Shown: piece after piece, positions 34,992 to 44,104 of the stretch
Numbering within the stretch: the stretch's first letter is position 1
How the letters are laid out: each line of letters begins with the position of its first letter
NCBI GenBank assembly: GCA_944390005.1
Contig: CALXOJ010000007.1
Coordinates: forward strand, 25,252-89,251
Source: an uncultured Spirochaetota bacterium
GTDB lineage: Bacteria; Spirochaetota; Spirochaetia; JAFGXN01
Direction: 5' to 3'
Length of the DNA: 64,000 nucleotides
Notes under the pieces: generated by a model
Database searches by the model: none
The model's input: only the letters and a program-made list of their open reading frames with translations
What the model was told of the DNA's origin: nothing
Made by a program: the position numbers and the translations under genes

Positions 34992-35331
34992 GGGGGTGCA
35001 CCGGTTTCGACCGACGGATGTCGCAGACTTCGGATGCATGCAGAGCTGCCTAACTCTTTAAAAGGGACACTTAAATTAAACGGAAAAGCGAACTACGCTT
35101 TGGCTGCTTAATGCGGCTCGAGTTTGATTCCTGCTGTTCCTAAGGATGAAAAACTCGTCAGAAACAGGGACTGACCGGACGCTTTCTGGGCGCGCTTCGG
35201 GACATTTTACCGGATCGGCGGTGAAGCTTTTGTGTTGTTTGACTTCCCCGCTTAAAAAGCAAACAAGACTAAGCATGTAGGAGGCCGTTGGTGTGCCCGC
35301 CGGGACGCGAGTTCGATTCTCGCCACCTCCA
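34992..35331 (+). ncRNA. ssrA: tmRNA
   Basis: 340 nt. 5' end GGGGGTGCACCGGTTTCGAC and 3' end GTTCGATTCTCGCCACCTCC pair as a tRNA-Ala-like acceptor (GGGGGTG/CACCTCC); T arm GCGAG-TTCGATT-CTCGC. The tag frame ends AAC TAC GCT TTG GCT GCT TAA, giving a tag ending KANYALAA. It rescues stalled ribosomes together with SmpB, encoded 8.3 kb downstream. CCA is not encoded (discriminator A followed by TCC). Confidence 0.96.
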
Positions 35332-35386
35332 TCCGCAAACCCCTGAAGACTCCGCCGTTTTTGCCAGCCGCAAAACAGCGGCAGAA

Positions 35387-36382
35387 ATGAAAAACACTAT
35401 GAATCACCAGACGCAAACCGAAACCACTCCGCCGCAAGACGGCGCCGTTTACTCCGAACTCTCGCTGAAATTCGCAAATAGAAAAGAAGTACTGAAAAGC
35501 GCCTTACTCGGCGCCTTTATCGGATTGGCAATCATCGTTCCCGGTGTCAGCGGATCGGCTGTTGCCATCATCTTCCGTCTTTACGAAAAGCTCCTGTTTG
35601 CCCTCGGCAACCTGTTTCGTCGATTCGGAGAGTGCCTGCGTTTTCTGGTACCGATCGTTCTCGGCGCCTTTGTCGGTCTGATTATCGGATTTTTCAGCGT
35701 CCGCGGAGTCATCAATAAAGCTCCGTTTGTCGTCATTGCTTTGTTTGCCGGACTCATGTTCGGCGCTTACCCCTCCGTCACCGATCAAATCAAAGGCGAG
35801 CGGCCGACCCCTTTGAGGATTTTGCTCTTTTTACTCGGAATGGCTGTCCCGATTTCGTTTTCGCTGATTTCGATTTTTGTCGCCTCCGAAGGAATCACCA
35901 TTACCGAGTGGAAACTTCCGCATCTTTTTGTCTTTCTCTGTCTCGGATTCGGCGTGGCCGTCACTCAACTGGTTCCGGGATTGAGCGCAACCGCTTTGCT
36001 GATGATGGCAGGCTGTTTTACGCCGCTGATGAACTCCGTCGGCTTTTCGTTTTGGGAAAGCCATCCGAGGGTGTTCATTGTCTATGGATGTCTGATTTTC
36101 GGTTTTTTCGCCGGGCTCCTGATTGTCTCAAAAGGGCTTTCCGATTTAATCGAACGACGGCGGGCGCCTGCGTTTTTTGTTATCTCCGGTCTCTCTCTCG
36201 GATCGATTACAACAATGTTCTTCAATCCGGAGATTTTGGAAGTGTACGCCGGCTGGACGCTGCCGTCGGCAAAGAGCCTGACAGAGTTGATCATCGGTCT
36301 GGCGCTTTTCGCCGCCGGTGCGGCCATTGCCTACGCATTCGTCCGCTTCGAACGGAGACACGCAGCTGTCGAAAACAGCTGA
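35387..36382 (+). CDS. DUF368 membrane protein, PopT-like undecaprenyl-phosphate translocase
   Basis: 331 residues from the ATG at 35387; a longer frame would begin inside tmRNA. About eight membrane helices with the DUF368 hallmarks GAFIGLAIIVPGVSGSAVAII and a symmetric second glycine-rich motif QLVPGLSATALLMM. DUF368 (PopT) proteins recycle undecaprenyl phosphate across the membrane for cell-wall synthesis. No clear Shine-Dalgarno; ATG at 35399 is an alternative. Convergent with glnN, one base apart. Confidence 0.88.
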   Translation: MKNTMNHQTQTETTPPQDGAVYSELSLKFANRKEVLKSALLGAFIGLAIIVPGVSGSAVAIIFRLYEKLLFALGNLFRRFGECLRFLVPIVLGAFVGLIIGFFSVRGVINKAPFVVIALFAGLMFGAYPSVTDQIKGERPTPLRILLFLLGMAVPISFSLISIFVASEGITITEWKLPHLFVFLCLGFGVAVTQLVPGLSATALLMMAGCFTPLMNSVGFSFWESHPRVFIVYGCLIFGFFAGLLIVSKGLSDLIERRRAPAFFVISGLSLGSITTMFFNPEILEVYAGWTLPSAKSLTELIIGLALFAAGAAIAYAFVRFERRHAAVENS

Positions 36383-36383
36383 A

Positions 36384-38474
36384 CTACCGCACGCTGTACA
36401 AGATTTCTCCGTAAGTCGGATACGGCCAATACTTTGACGAAATCAACGTCTCCAGCTCGTCTGCCGCACGGCGCAAATCCCCCATGACGGGCACAACCGA
36501 ATCCCGACAAAAGCGGGCGCCTTCAAACGAATCGCGAATCTCTTTTCCTTTCCGAGCAGCCGTCTCCATCCGCTCGATGCAGGCGTACAACTCCGCCCCC
36601 AGCCGAGAAACTTTTGCCAACAACGCTTCTTCCGTCGAAGTGTCAAACACTCCTGCCGACTTTTTCGCGGCAATCGTCTCAGCCAGCAGCTTCTGATACT
36701 CCCAAACGGCAGCAGAAATCTCTTTCCGAGCCATGTCGATCATCGTCAGCGCTTCGATTTGAATGGTTTTCGTATAGTTTTCCAAAAGGATTTCGCAGCG
36801 GGAACGGATCTCCGTCTTTGAAAAAACGCGGTGCTTGACAAACATTGCTTCGTTGCTATGGTCGATGAACCGCGGCAAAGCGTCGACCGTCGTCGGCAGA
36901 TTGTGCAGTCCCCGTTTTTCGGCCTCCTTCATCCACTCGTCCGAATAGTTGTTGCCGTTAAAAATGATACGCTTATGCTCTTTGATACTGCGGCGGATCA
37001 ACGTATTCAATGCTTCATTAAAAGAAGGCGCTGCCTCCAACTCATCGGCAAAACGGGAGAGGATCTCAGCGACAATCGAATTGAGAATGATGTTCGGTCC
37101 GGCAATCGACAGACCCGCCCCCGGCATCCGGAACTCGAATTTGTTCCCGGTAAACGCAAACGGTGAAGTCCGGTTGCGGTCGGTCGTGTCCTTCGGAAAC
37201 TGCGGCAAAACAGAGACGCCGATCTCCAGAGGGACCCGTTTTTTTCCCGAATACATCTCTCCTTTTTCAACGGAATCGAGAATTTCGCTTAAATCCTCCC
37301 CTATAAAAATGGAGATAACCGCCGGCGGCGCTTCGTGTCCGCCCAAACGGTGATCGTTTCCGGCCGTGGCAACCGAAACCCGCAGCAGATCCTGATATTC
37401 ATCGACAGCCTGTATCACGGCGGTGAGAAACAGCAGAAACTGAGCGTTTTTCTCCGGAGTGTCTCCCGGATCGAGGAGATTCTCGCCCGTGTCGGTGGAA
37501 ATCGACCAGTTGTTGTGTTTGCCGCTTCCGTTGACACCGGCAAACGGCTTTTCGTGCAGCAGACAAGCCATCCCGTGACGGTCGGCGACCTTTTTGATGA
37601 TCTCCATTGTCAGCTGATTCTGATCGGTGGCTAGGTTGGTGGTGGTAAACACCGGCGCCAATTCGTGCTGCGCCGGCGCCACTTCATTGTGTTTCGTTTT
37701 TGCCAAAACGCCCAGCTTCCACAGTTCGACATCCAAGTCTTTCATAAAGGCCGACACCCGCGGTTTGATGACGCCGAAGTAGTGATCTTCCATTTCCTGG
37801 CCTTTCGGCGGCTGCGCGCCGAAAAGCGTCCGTCCGCAGTAAACCAAATCGGGACGGCGGTCATACATTTTCTTGTCAATTAAAAAGTACTCCTGCTCGG
37901 CACCGACGGTTGTGATAACGCGGCGGGCGGCGGTATTGCCGAAAAGCCGCAAAATGCGCACGGCCTGCCGATCCAACGCCTGCATTGACCTCAAAAGCGG
38001 GGTTTTTTTATCCAGCGACTCTCCGTTGTAAGAGCAAAACGCGGTGGGAATACACAGCGTTCCGTCTTTGATGAATGCGTAAGACGAAGGATCCCACGCC
38101 GTGTAGCCGCGCGCCTCAAAAGTCGCCCGCAGACCTCCCGACGGAAAGCTGGAAGCGTCCGGCTCCCCCTTCACCAATTCTTTCCCCGAAAACTCCATAA
38201 TAACGCGGCCGGACTCCGTCGGAGTGATGAAACTGTCGTGTTTTTCGGCGGTAATACCGGTCATCGGCTGGAACCAGTGAGTAAAGTGAGTCGCGCCTTT
38301 TTCAATGGCCCAATTCTTCATCGCCGCTGCAACGATATCGGCCGTTTTCAAATCGAGATGTTCGCCGTCGGAAACCGCCCGCATCAACGCATTGTAAATA
38401 TTCTTCGGCAAAGCGGTCTGCATCACGGAATCGTTGAAAACCATGCTTCCGAAAATTGAAGGAACATCGATCAT
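36384..38474 (-). CDS. glnN: glutamine synthetase type III
   Basis: 696 residues, the large GSIII class. N-terminal [20 protein letters not shown] is diagnostic; catalytic-domain motifs [38 protein letters not shown] and FRMPG are present. It condenses ammonia and glutamate. AAAGGAG precedes the ATG. It stands alone between the PopT-like gene and the CDF gene, whose stop is 28 nt away on the same strand, so the two may be co-transcribed with CDF first. Confidence 0.96.
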   Translation of the reverse strand: MIDVPSIFGSMVFNDSVMQTALPKNIYNALMRAVSDGEHLDLKTADIVAAAMKNWAIEKGATHFTHWFQPMTGITAEKHDSFITPTESGRVIMEFSGKELVKGEPDASSFPSGGLRATFEARGYTAWDPSSYAFIKDGTLCIPTAFCSYNGESLDKKTPLLRSMQALDRQAVRILRLFGNTAARRVITTVGAEQEYFLIDKKMYDRRPDLVYCGRTLFGAQPPKGQEMEDHYFGVIKPRVSAFMKDLDVELWKLGVLAKTKHNEVAPAQHELAPVFTTTNLATDQNQLTMEIIKKVADRHGMACLLHEKPFAGVNGSGKHNNWSISTDTGENLLDPGDTPEKNAQFLLFLTAVIQAVDEYQDLLRVSVATAGNDHRLGGHEAPPAVISIFIGEDLSEILDSVEKGEMYSGKKRVPLEIGVSVLPQFPKDTTDRNRTSPFAFTGNKFEFRMPGAGLSIAGPNIILNSIVAEILSRFADELEAAPSFNEALNTLIRRSIKEHKRIIFNGNNYSDEWMKEAEKRGLHNLPTTVDALPRFIDHSNEAMFVKHRVFSKTEIRSRCEILLENYTKTIQIEALTMIDMARKEISAAVWEYQKLLAETIAAKKSAGVFDTSTEEALLAKVSRLGAELYACIERMETAARKGKEIRDSFEGARFCRDSVVPVMGDLRRAADELETLISSKYWPYPTYGEILYSVR

Positions 38475-38501
38475 TGAGCTCTCCTTTTATATCGAAATTC
38501 G

Positions 38502-39470
38502 TTAAGCAGGCGATCCTCTCCGCCCCGCTTTCCGTTCTTCTTCCTCTAAATTCTTTTCACTGAGCCCAAAAGGCTCCTCTTCACAGCTGCCTTTCGGTTC
38601 GACATGAACCATCACGTCTGCGGTGTTTTCCAACGAATCGCGGACAGCCGCTTCCACCTCCATCGCGATACGGTGACCGGCGGCAACGGTAAGCCGTCCA
38701 TCCACCTCGATGTCCAAATCTACAAAGAACATCTCACCGACTTTACGGATACGGATTTTATGCGGATTGGCAACGCCGTCGACATCGGAAACCGCGGCAA
38801 TGACAGAACGGTAATCTTCCATATCGGAGTGACCATCCATCAACTCGACGCTGATCTCCCGAAAAAGATTGAAAGCAACAACCATGATCCAAACACTCAC
38901 CGCCAACGCCGCAACAGAATCGAGCATCGGCAAAGCGAATAACCGCTCGGCCGCCAACGCCGCCAAAACAGCAGCCGAAAGAACAACGTCGCTCCTCATG
39001 TTTTTGGCGTCCGCCATCAAAAGGATGCTCTTCGTCTTCTGTGCCAGCCGATACTTATAAAGCCATAAAAAGAGCTTTCCCGCAATGGAAACCGCTGCGG
39101 CAAAAACAGCCGCGACCGACAGCGGCGAATCATTTCCCGAACGGAGATTGGAAATCGATGTCAACGCAATCTGCAGTCCGACAGAAAAAATGATAAATGA
39201 AATCAGCTTCCCCGCAATCTGTTCAGCCTTACCGTGACCGTAAGGATGCTCGGCGTCCGGCGGTGCACTCATAAAACGAGCCGCCACCAACGAAATCAGA
39301 GAAGTCAGCACATCCGTCGCCGAATCGAAACCGTCTGCGACCAGCGCCAAACTGCCTGAAAACAGTCCGACGCCCACCTTCAACGCTGCCAGCACTGTAT
39401 TGACCGTCATTCCGACAACGGAGGCTCTCTTGATGATTCGGGTACGGGTATCCGTCGCCGTCTGTTCCAT
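38502..39470 (-). CDS. cation diffusion facilitator transporter
   Basis: 322 residues, six membrane helices then a cytoplasmic ferredoxin-like domain (HKIRIRKVGEMFFVDLDIEVDG). Metal-site motifs: DGFDSATDV in helix 2, HPYGHGKAE between helices, and NMRSD in helix 5 where Zn transporters usually have HxxxD. The Asn suggests a different preference, perhaps Mn or Fe, by analogy with other subfamilies. It exports divalent metal from the cytoplasm in exchange for protons. Ends 28 nt before glnN. Confidence 0.9.
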   Translation of the reverse strand: MEQTATDTRTRIIKRASVVGMTVNTVLAALKVGVGLFSGSLALVADGFDSATDVLTSLISLVAARFMSAPPDAEHPYGHGKAEQIAGKLISFIIFSVGLQIALTSISNLRSGNDSPLSVAAVFAAAVSIAGKLFLWLYKYRLAQKTKSILLMADAKNMRSDVVLSAAVLAALAAERLFALPMLDSVAALAVSVWIMVVAFNLFREISVELMDGHSDMEDYRSVIAAVSDVDGVANPHKIRIRKVGEMFFVDLDIEVDGRLTVAAGHRIAMEVEAAVRDSLENTADVMVHVEPKGSCEEEPFGLSEKNLEEEERKAGRRGSPA

Positions 39471-39539
39471 TCGCTTATTTTATCCGTTTTTCCGCAAAAA
39501 AACAAGGTGAAGCCGCGCAAAAACAACCGATTGTCGTAT

Positions 39540-39794
39540 CCTCCCGCTTTTAATCGTCTTTCGGGCGCGTGCGCGCCGCTTGCGGCGCGCACCGGGCTTT
39601 CCGCTGCAATTCGCGGTCTCCGTTTGCCTGTTCCCGCGGCAAAGCTGCCGCTTTGCCCTTCGCCATCACCCCGTCGGCCGCTCATTTCCACTTCAATCCC
39701 TCGCGCCTTCGCCCGCGGCCGCCTGAAAAACCGGAAGGCGGCGCCGGACTTCTGCGGCTGCCGATTCTCAAAGAAGGCGCAGCGCCGCCGAAGG
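39540..39794. other. GC-rich intergenic block with strong hairpins
   Basis: A non-coding stretch much richer in G+C than its surroundings. It holds a perfect 11-bp dyad GTGCGCGCCGC-TT-GCGGCGCGCAC (39569-39592) and further short inverted segments, and merges into the structured repeat at 39795. The frames here translate to Arg/Pro/Gly-rich sequence without domains. I see no gene. Confidence 0.55.
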
Positions 39795-39900
39795 CGTCAG
39801 GCGCCCGCAGAGGGCCGTCAGGCCGTCTGCCCGCCAACCGGCGGGCAGACCGGGCTCGGAGGGCGCCGACGACCGCCGCAGGCGGTCGGGACGCCCAAAA
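39795..39900. repeat. GC-rich structured intergenic repeat, copy 2
   Basis: Nearly identical to 24860-24958 and in the same orientation. The GTCTGCCC hairpin is longer here (GTCTGCCCGCC/GGCGGGCAGAC), and its extra bases are complementary, so the pairing is kept while the loop differs. It sits 9 bp beyond the 3' end of hemW, the same position relative to a leftward gene as copy 1. Confidence 0.8.
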
Positions 39901-39909
39901 CACAAAAAG

Positions 39910-41043
39910 TCAGAGAGTTGAATCGAGTTCGCTCAGAAAGTCGACAAGAAACCGATTGAGCCACCGCCAACCTTCGGCAGTCGGCAGGAAGCGGCCGTTT
40001 TCTTCACGAAAAAGTCCTGCCTTAAGCGCTCCGGCGACGGTCTTCGGAGCGGCATCGCGGAGAACACGGCCGGTCTTGCGGTAAAAGTCATCGAGAGCGA
40101 TTCCCTCTTTCAGACGGCAGCCCATCATGACTGTTTCAAAAAGGAGATCCCGGGGTGTGAGAATTTCTTCCGTCCAGCTCTTTTCCGGTTCGGCGGAGAG
40201 AAACGCTTCCAGCGGAGAAACGCCTTCCCGGCGGCAAACTCTGCCGGTTCCATTCGGAAAGGTGCCGGAGGCGGTGGGACCGCAGCCCCAGAACGGTTCC
40301 ATGCGCCAGTAAGCGAGGTTGTGGCGCGACTCCCCGCCCGGCAGGGCGCAGTTGGAGATTTCATAGCGTTCATAACCGAAGGCGGCCGCTTCGTTGAAGG
40401 CTTCCTCGACACAGGAAGAGATTTCCCGGCCTGCCAGCCGCTTCTCCAAAGCCGAACCTTCCGGTACAGAAAGAGCGTAAACGGAGATGTGAGAGGGGCG
40501 GAAAGAAGCCGCCGTGCGAATGTCGTCAACGGTCAAAGCTTCGGAAACGCCCGGGATTTCACTGATAAAGTCGAGATTCAGCCGCGCGGGCCCGTTTGCC
40601 GCTGCCCGTTCGACCGCCTTCAACGCTGTCCGCCGGCTTGAATCGCGGCCGAGGAGCTGCAGCACGCGATCGTCAAACGACTGAATCCCCAGACTGAGAC
40701 GGTTGACGGGGGTCGTTTTCAGAAAGCGTAAAAACGCTTCGCCGGACGTTTCGGGGTTGGCCTCCACCGTTACTTCACACTCTGCCGAGAGCGTAAAAAG
40801 GCGGCCGAGAGCGTTAAAAAGGCGCTCCAATATCGGCAGCGGCAGTGCCGATGGTGTTCCGCCGCCGATGTAAACGGATGAGAGGGTCGGAGAAAATCGT
40901 TCGGCAATCAGCTCTGCTTGTTGAATAATGCGTTCGACAGTCGCGCTTTGAATCGATTCGTCGGCGCAAACGGTTGAGTAGAAATCGCAGTAACCGCAGC
41001 GGCGGCGGCAGAAGGGAATGTGAATGTAGAGGGCGCCGGTCAA
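39910..41043 (-). CDS. hemW: radical SAM protein HemW
   Basis: 377 residues. CRRRCGYC (Cys12, 16, 19) binds the radical SAM 4Fe-4S cluster, preceded by ALYIHIPF; VYIGGGTPSALP, EVTVEANPE and NRLSLGIQSFDD are typical HemW/HemN-family motifs, and the HemW C-terminal domain follows. HemW is a haem-binding chaperone rather than coproporphyrinogen dehydrogenase. It starts at TTG overlapping the lepB stop by 4 nt (TTGA), an unusual start supported by the immediate family N-terminus. Confidence 0.93.
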   Translation of the reverse strand: MTGALYIHIPFCRRRCGYCDFYSTVCADESIQSATVERIIQQAELIAERFSPTLSSVYIGGGTPSALPLPILERLFNALGRLFTLSAECEVTVEANPETSGEAFLRFLKTTPVNRLSLGIQSFDDRVLQLLGRDSSRRTALKAVERAAANGPARLNLDFISEIPGVSEALTVDDIRTAASFRPSHISVYALSVPEGSALEKRLAGREISSCVEEAFNEAAAFGYERYEISNCALPGGESRHNLAYWRMEPFWGCGPTASGTFPNGTGRVCRREGVSPLEAFLSAEPEKSWTEEILTPRDLLFETVMMGCRLKEGIALDDFYRKTGRVLRDAAPKTVAGALKAGLFREENGRFLPTAEGWRWLNRFLVDFLSELDSTL

Positions 41044-41990
41044 CGGACCATTCCAAAGCGGGAAAACGGAAAGTAAATAAAACCGGCGCGGCCGATGATA
41101 TTGCGGTCTTTTACGGGACCAAACCAGCGCCCGTCCAACGAATTGTCGCGATTGTCTCCCAACGGCAGCTTATAGCCTTCGGGAACGTAACAGCCGAGAT
41201 GATGCCGCACAGCCGAACCCGCCGCGTCGGCAGAAAGCGGATCGCGCATCAGACGCACCATCGCCGCAGTTTTGACGGTTTCATAGTCGGAGGGGCGGTA
41301 GGAACCGCGGCCGCTCTCAATCATTTCATCAAAAAGCGCCAACGATTCGCTGCGGTAACTTTCATCGGAAATCTCTCTTCGGATTTTCCAGCTCTTCGAC
41401 GGAAAGCCGCCGACGCTCTCCTCCTCCAGAAAACGGTTTGATCCGCGCGGGGCAATAAGAATCCGTCCGTCGGCCGTTTTGATACGGTCCCCGCCGGCGC
41501 CAACAGCCCGTTTGATCAGAAAGTGTTTTCCGGGTTCCATTTGCCGTGTCTGCGGATTCCACTCTTTGTCGATGTCAACCAGCGACAGCGTCAGCATAAA
41601 AAGCATCCGATGGGTGATGTCGAATGCCGTTCCTTTCGAAATATATTCGGGATTTTCAAAAACGATAATGTCGTTGCGCTGCGGCGCGAATCCGGGCAGC
41701 TTTCCGAATCCGGGAAGGAGCTCAGGTCCGTACACCAGCTTGTTTACGAAAAGGCGATCCTGCGTCTCCAGTGTGTGCACCATCGACGGCGTCGGAATGT
41801 TATATGCCTGAAACAGATATTGATTAATGAGAAAAACGACGCAGGCAGCCCACAGAAACGACCCTCCCCAGTCGCGCAGCAGAGATTTGCGCTTTTGCTT
41901 CTCTTTTCGGTAGTACTTCTTTACGTTGCGGTCGGTCAGCCGGCGTTCGACAAACGCTGTCAGCCGGTCTTCGGTCTGTTTCTTCTTCAC
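41040..41990 (-). CDS. lepB: signal peptidase I
   Basis: 316 residues. I place the start at GTG 41990 because AAAGGAG lies 5 nt upstream; the ATG at 42005 would contain that sequence. One membrane anchor (about 43-60), catalytic Ser in NIPTPSMVHTL, Lys in FLIKRAVGAGGD and the GDNRDNSLDGR box. A large insert between the catalytic Lys and the GDNRDNS box (about 170-265) makes it longer than usual. It removes Sec signal peptides on the outer face of the inner membrane. Followed by hemW with a 4-nt overlap. Confidence 0.94.
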   Translation of the reverse strand: MKKKQTEDRLTAFVERRLTDRNVKKYYRKEKQKRKSLLRDWGGSFLWAACVVFLINQYLFQAYNIPTPSMVHTLETQDRLFVNKLVYGPELLPGFGKLPGFAPQRNDIIVFENPEYISKGTAFDITHRMLFMLTLSLVDIDKEWNPQTRQMEPGKHFLIKRAVGAGGDRIKTADGRILIAPRGSNRFLEEESVGGFPSKSWKIRREISDESYRSESLALFDEMIESGRGSYRPSDYETVKTAAMVRLMRDPLSADAAGSAVRHHLGCYVPEGYKLPLGDNRDNSLDGRWFGPVKDRNIIGRAGFIYFPFSRFGMVR

Positions 41991-42103
41991 GTCGACTCCT
42001 TTCATGAATCATAGCACACTTTGCCTTCCTTGACAATCACCCTTCCTTCCGAAGAGCTGCCCCGCGCATTGACAACAACGTCAAATGCGTGTATTCTTCG
42101 TTT

Positions 42104-43633
42104 ATGATCATTCGAAAGAAAGAAAAATCTCCGATTGAGCCGCCTGACGAAAAAGAGGTCTCTGTCAAGTTAAAGAACTTCGGAGGAGTCACCCCTTCTG
42201 TTTATCTGCGGATACTTCTCGCCGCCTTGATTATTTGCGCACTCTTCCTGCTGCTGTTTTTCCCAGGAATCAAAAACGAAGGCACCGTGCTGAAGGCTCT
42301 CTCTGTTCCGTCGGGAGCGGCGGTTTCCGTCAACGGCACCTACGTCGGGTACACGCCGACCGAAGTGTTTTTGCCGGCCGATCGTTTTTATGATGTGCTT
42401 ATCGAAAAACCGGGATTTGAACCGAGGACGGAGCGTATCCGCGCCGAAGGCCGTGTCTTTGCTACCCTCTTCTTTCCGGTTCGAAAGACCGTCACAGTGA
42501 ACTGGCCGCGCCCCGATTCGCCGGAAGAGCTCTTTGCGCCGGTTCTGGCGGAATTCAACGACTTTGCACAAGCCGGACGCGAATATTCCCCGTCGCTGCG
42601 CAAACAAGCGGCGCGCCTCTTGGAGCCCGGTTACTTTTTTACGGAAACGCTCGACTTTTTCGTTGAGGATTACAAAGATTTTTTAACCGATGAAGAGATT
42701 GAAACGCTGCTGCTGCGCGCCGCCGGCCTTTGCGGGCACACCGTTACGGCTCAAGCCGTTCTGAAAGCGTATACGCGCCTTCACCCCGACTGCGACGCCG
42801 TCGAAGCCGCTGCGCTCCTCCTGTCGGCACTTCAAAGCGGCAATCCGCGTGCGGCCGCCGTTTTCCGCAGCGCACTGCCGAAGATGCCGGAAGCGGAACT
42901 GCCGCCGCCCCCGACTCTTCCGGAGACAGAATACCTCAGGCCGCAGCTGCGTCCCGCCTCATCGTTTTCCGCTCTCGGGGAACGGTGGGTTTACTTTGAA
43001 CCCCAAACCGCCGTCACAGCCGCCGCTTCACCGCTTCCGCCTGCCGAATGCGCTGTCGGCGGCTTTTGGATTCAGGATCGGGAGGTGACTGCCGGCCTTT
43101 ACCGCCGTTTTTTGGCTGATACCCCGCAGTGGAACGCCGATAACGCGGCTGAGACGGAAAAAGAGGGAAAGACAGACGCCTTTTATCTCCGCCGCTTTCC
43201 GCAGGACGACCGACTGCCGGCAGTTTCCGTCTCCTGGCACGCGGCGCAGGCGTTCTGCCGTTGGCTGGAGCGTCAAAACGGATTTGAAAACTTTCGCGCG
43301 CGGCTGCCCTATTCGTTTGAAATCGAACTCTTAACCGCCGACGACGACCTGACTCTCGCCAACATCAACTCAACCGAGCTGAAGGCTGCCGGTGCCCGAC
43401 AAGCCGATACCCTGCGCGATCTGACGGGAAATGCGTGGGAGTGGTGTCAAAACCCACCGCTGCGGGATCCGGCTCAAACCGATCGTTTTCTGCTGAACCT
43501 TCCGACCGAAATCAAAGCGGTCAAAGGCGGTTCGTTTCAAAGCGAAACCGTCTCCGCTACCGAAACCGGCATTCATTTCGCGGTTTGGTCCTCTCCGTTT
43601 ACCGGGTTCCGCGTTGTCTTGGAGCGGCGATGA
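42104..43633 (+). CDS. PEGA and SUMF1 (FGE-like) domain membrane protein
   Basis: 509 residues. One membrane helix (about 30-55), a PEGA domain (VPSGAAVSVNGTYVGYTPTEV, about 70-130), a helical middle and a C-terminal SUMF1/formylglycine-generating-like domain with FWIQDREVTAGLYRRF, VSWHAAQAFCRWL, GNAWEWCQN, KGGSF and FTGFRVVLE. The Cys usually found after GGS[FW] in active FGE is missing, so it is more likely a binding or structural protein. ATG 42104 preferred over GTG 42089; neither has a clear Shine-Dalgarno. Overlaps smpB by 4 nt. Confidence 0.82.
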   Translation: MIIRKKEKSPIEPPDEKEVSVKLKNFGGVTPSVYLRILLAALIICALFLLLFFPGIKNEGTVLKALSVPSGAAVSVNGTYVGYTPTEVFLPADRFYDVLIEKPGFEPRTERIRAEGRVFATLFFPVRKTVTVNWPRPDSPEELFAPVLAEFNDFAQAGREYSPSLRKQAARLLEPGYFFTETLDFFVEDYKDFLTDEEIETLLLRAAGLCGHTVTAQAVLKAYTRLHPDCDAVEAAALLLSALQSGNPRAAAVFRSALPKMPEAELPPPPTLPETEYLRPQLRPASSFSALGERWVYFEPQTAVTAAASPLPPAECAVGGFWIQDREVTAGLYRRFLADTPQWNADNAAETEKEGKTDAFYLRRFPQDDRLPAVSVSWHAAQAFCRWLERQNGFENFRARLPYSFEIELLTADDDLTLANINSTELKAAGARQADTLRDLTGNAWEWCQNPPLRDPAQTDRFLLNLPTEIKAVKGGSFQSETVSATETGIHFAVWSSPFTGFRVVLERR

Positions 43634-44103
43634 AAAAAACGACCGAATCTTCGGCTTTGCTGCTCGAAAACCGCAAAGCCCGTTTTCACTATGAAATCCT
43701 CGATACGCTCGAATGCGGCATTGTCCTGAAAGGAACGGAGGTTAAGTCTCTGCGCGCCCGTCAATTTTCGTTTAACGACAGTTATATCCGCATTACAAAA
43801 GGAGAACTTTTTCTCGTCGGCTTCCACATCTCTCCGTATAAATTCGGCACCCATGAAAATCACGAAGCAGAGCGAATACGCAAACTGTTGGCTCACAAAA
43901 AAGAGATTGAAAAACTTTCGCGAAAAACCACCGAAAAAGGTCTGACACTCGTTCCGATTAAACTTTACCTGAAAGATTCAAAAGTGAAAGTTCTGGTCGG
44001 TATCGCACGAGGAAAAAAGAGCTTTGACAAACGCTCTTCCATTAAAGAGCGGGATTTAAAAACAGCTGTCAATCGAGAACTGGCCGCACGCAGCCGCCGC
44101 TGA
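43630..44103 (+). CDS. smpB: SsrA-binding protein
   Basis: 157 residues, MKKTTESSALLLENRKARFHYEI; motifs ECGIVLKGTEVKSLR, SFNDSYIRI and KKSFDKRSSIKERD with a basic C-terminal tail. It binds tmRNA (ssrA at 35.0 kb) and occupies the decoding centre during trans-translation. Start codon overlaps the stop of the PEGA/SUMF1 gene (ATGA), so expression is coupled. Confidence 0.96.
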   Translation: MKKTTESSALLLENRKARFHYEILDTLECGIVLKGTEVKSLRARQFSFNDSYIRITKGELFLVGFHISPYKFGTHENHEAERIRKLLAHKKEIEKLSRKTTEKGLTLVPIKLYLKDSKVKVLVGIARGKKSFDKRSSIKERDLKTAVNRELAARSRR

Positions 44104-44104
44104 A

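Noticed and set aside
35288..35386. Upstream extension of the PopT-like frame
   Set aside because: It would begin inside the tmRNA gene.
39682..39903. Arg/Pro/Gly-rich frames across the GC-rich block
   Set aside because: They read through hairpin repeats, match no domain and have no ribosome-binding sites.
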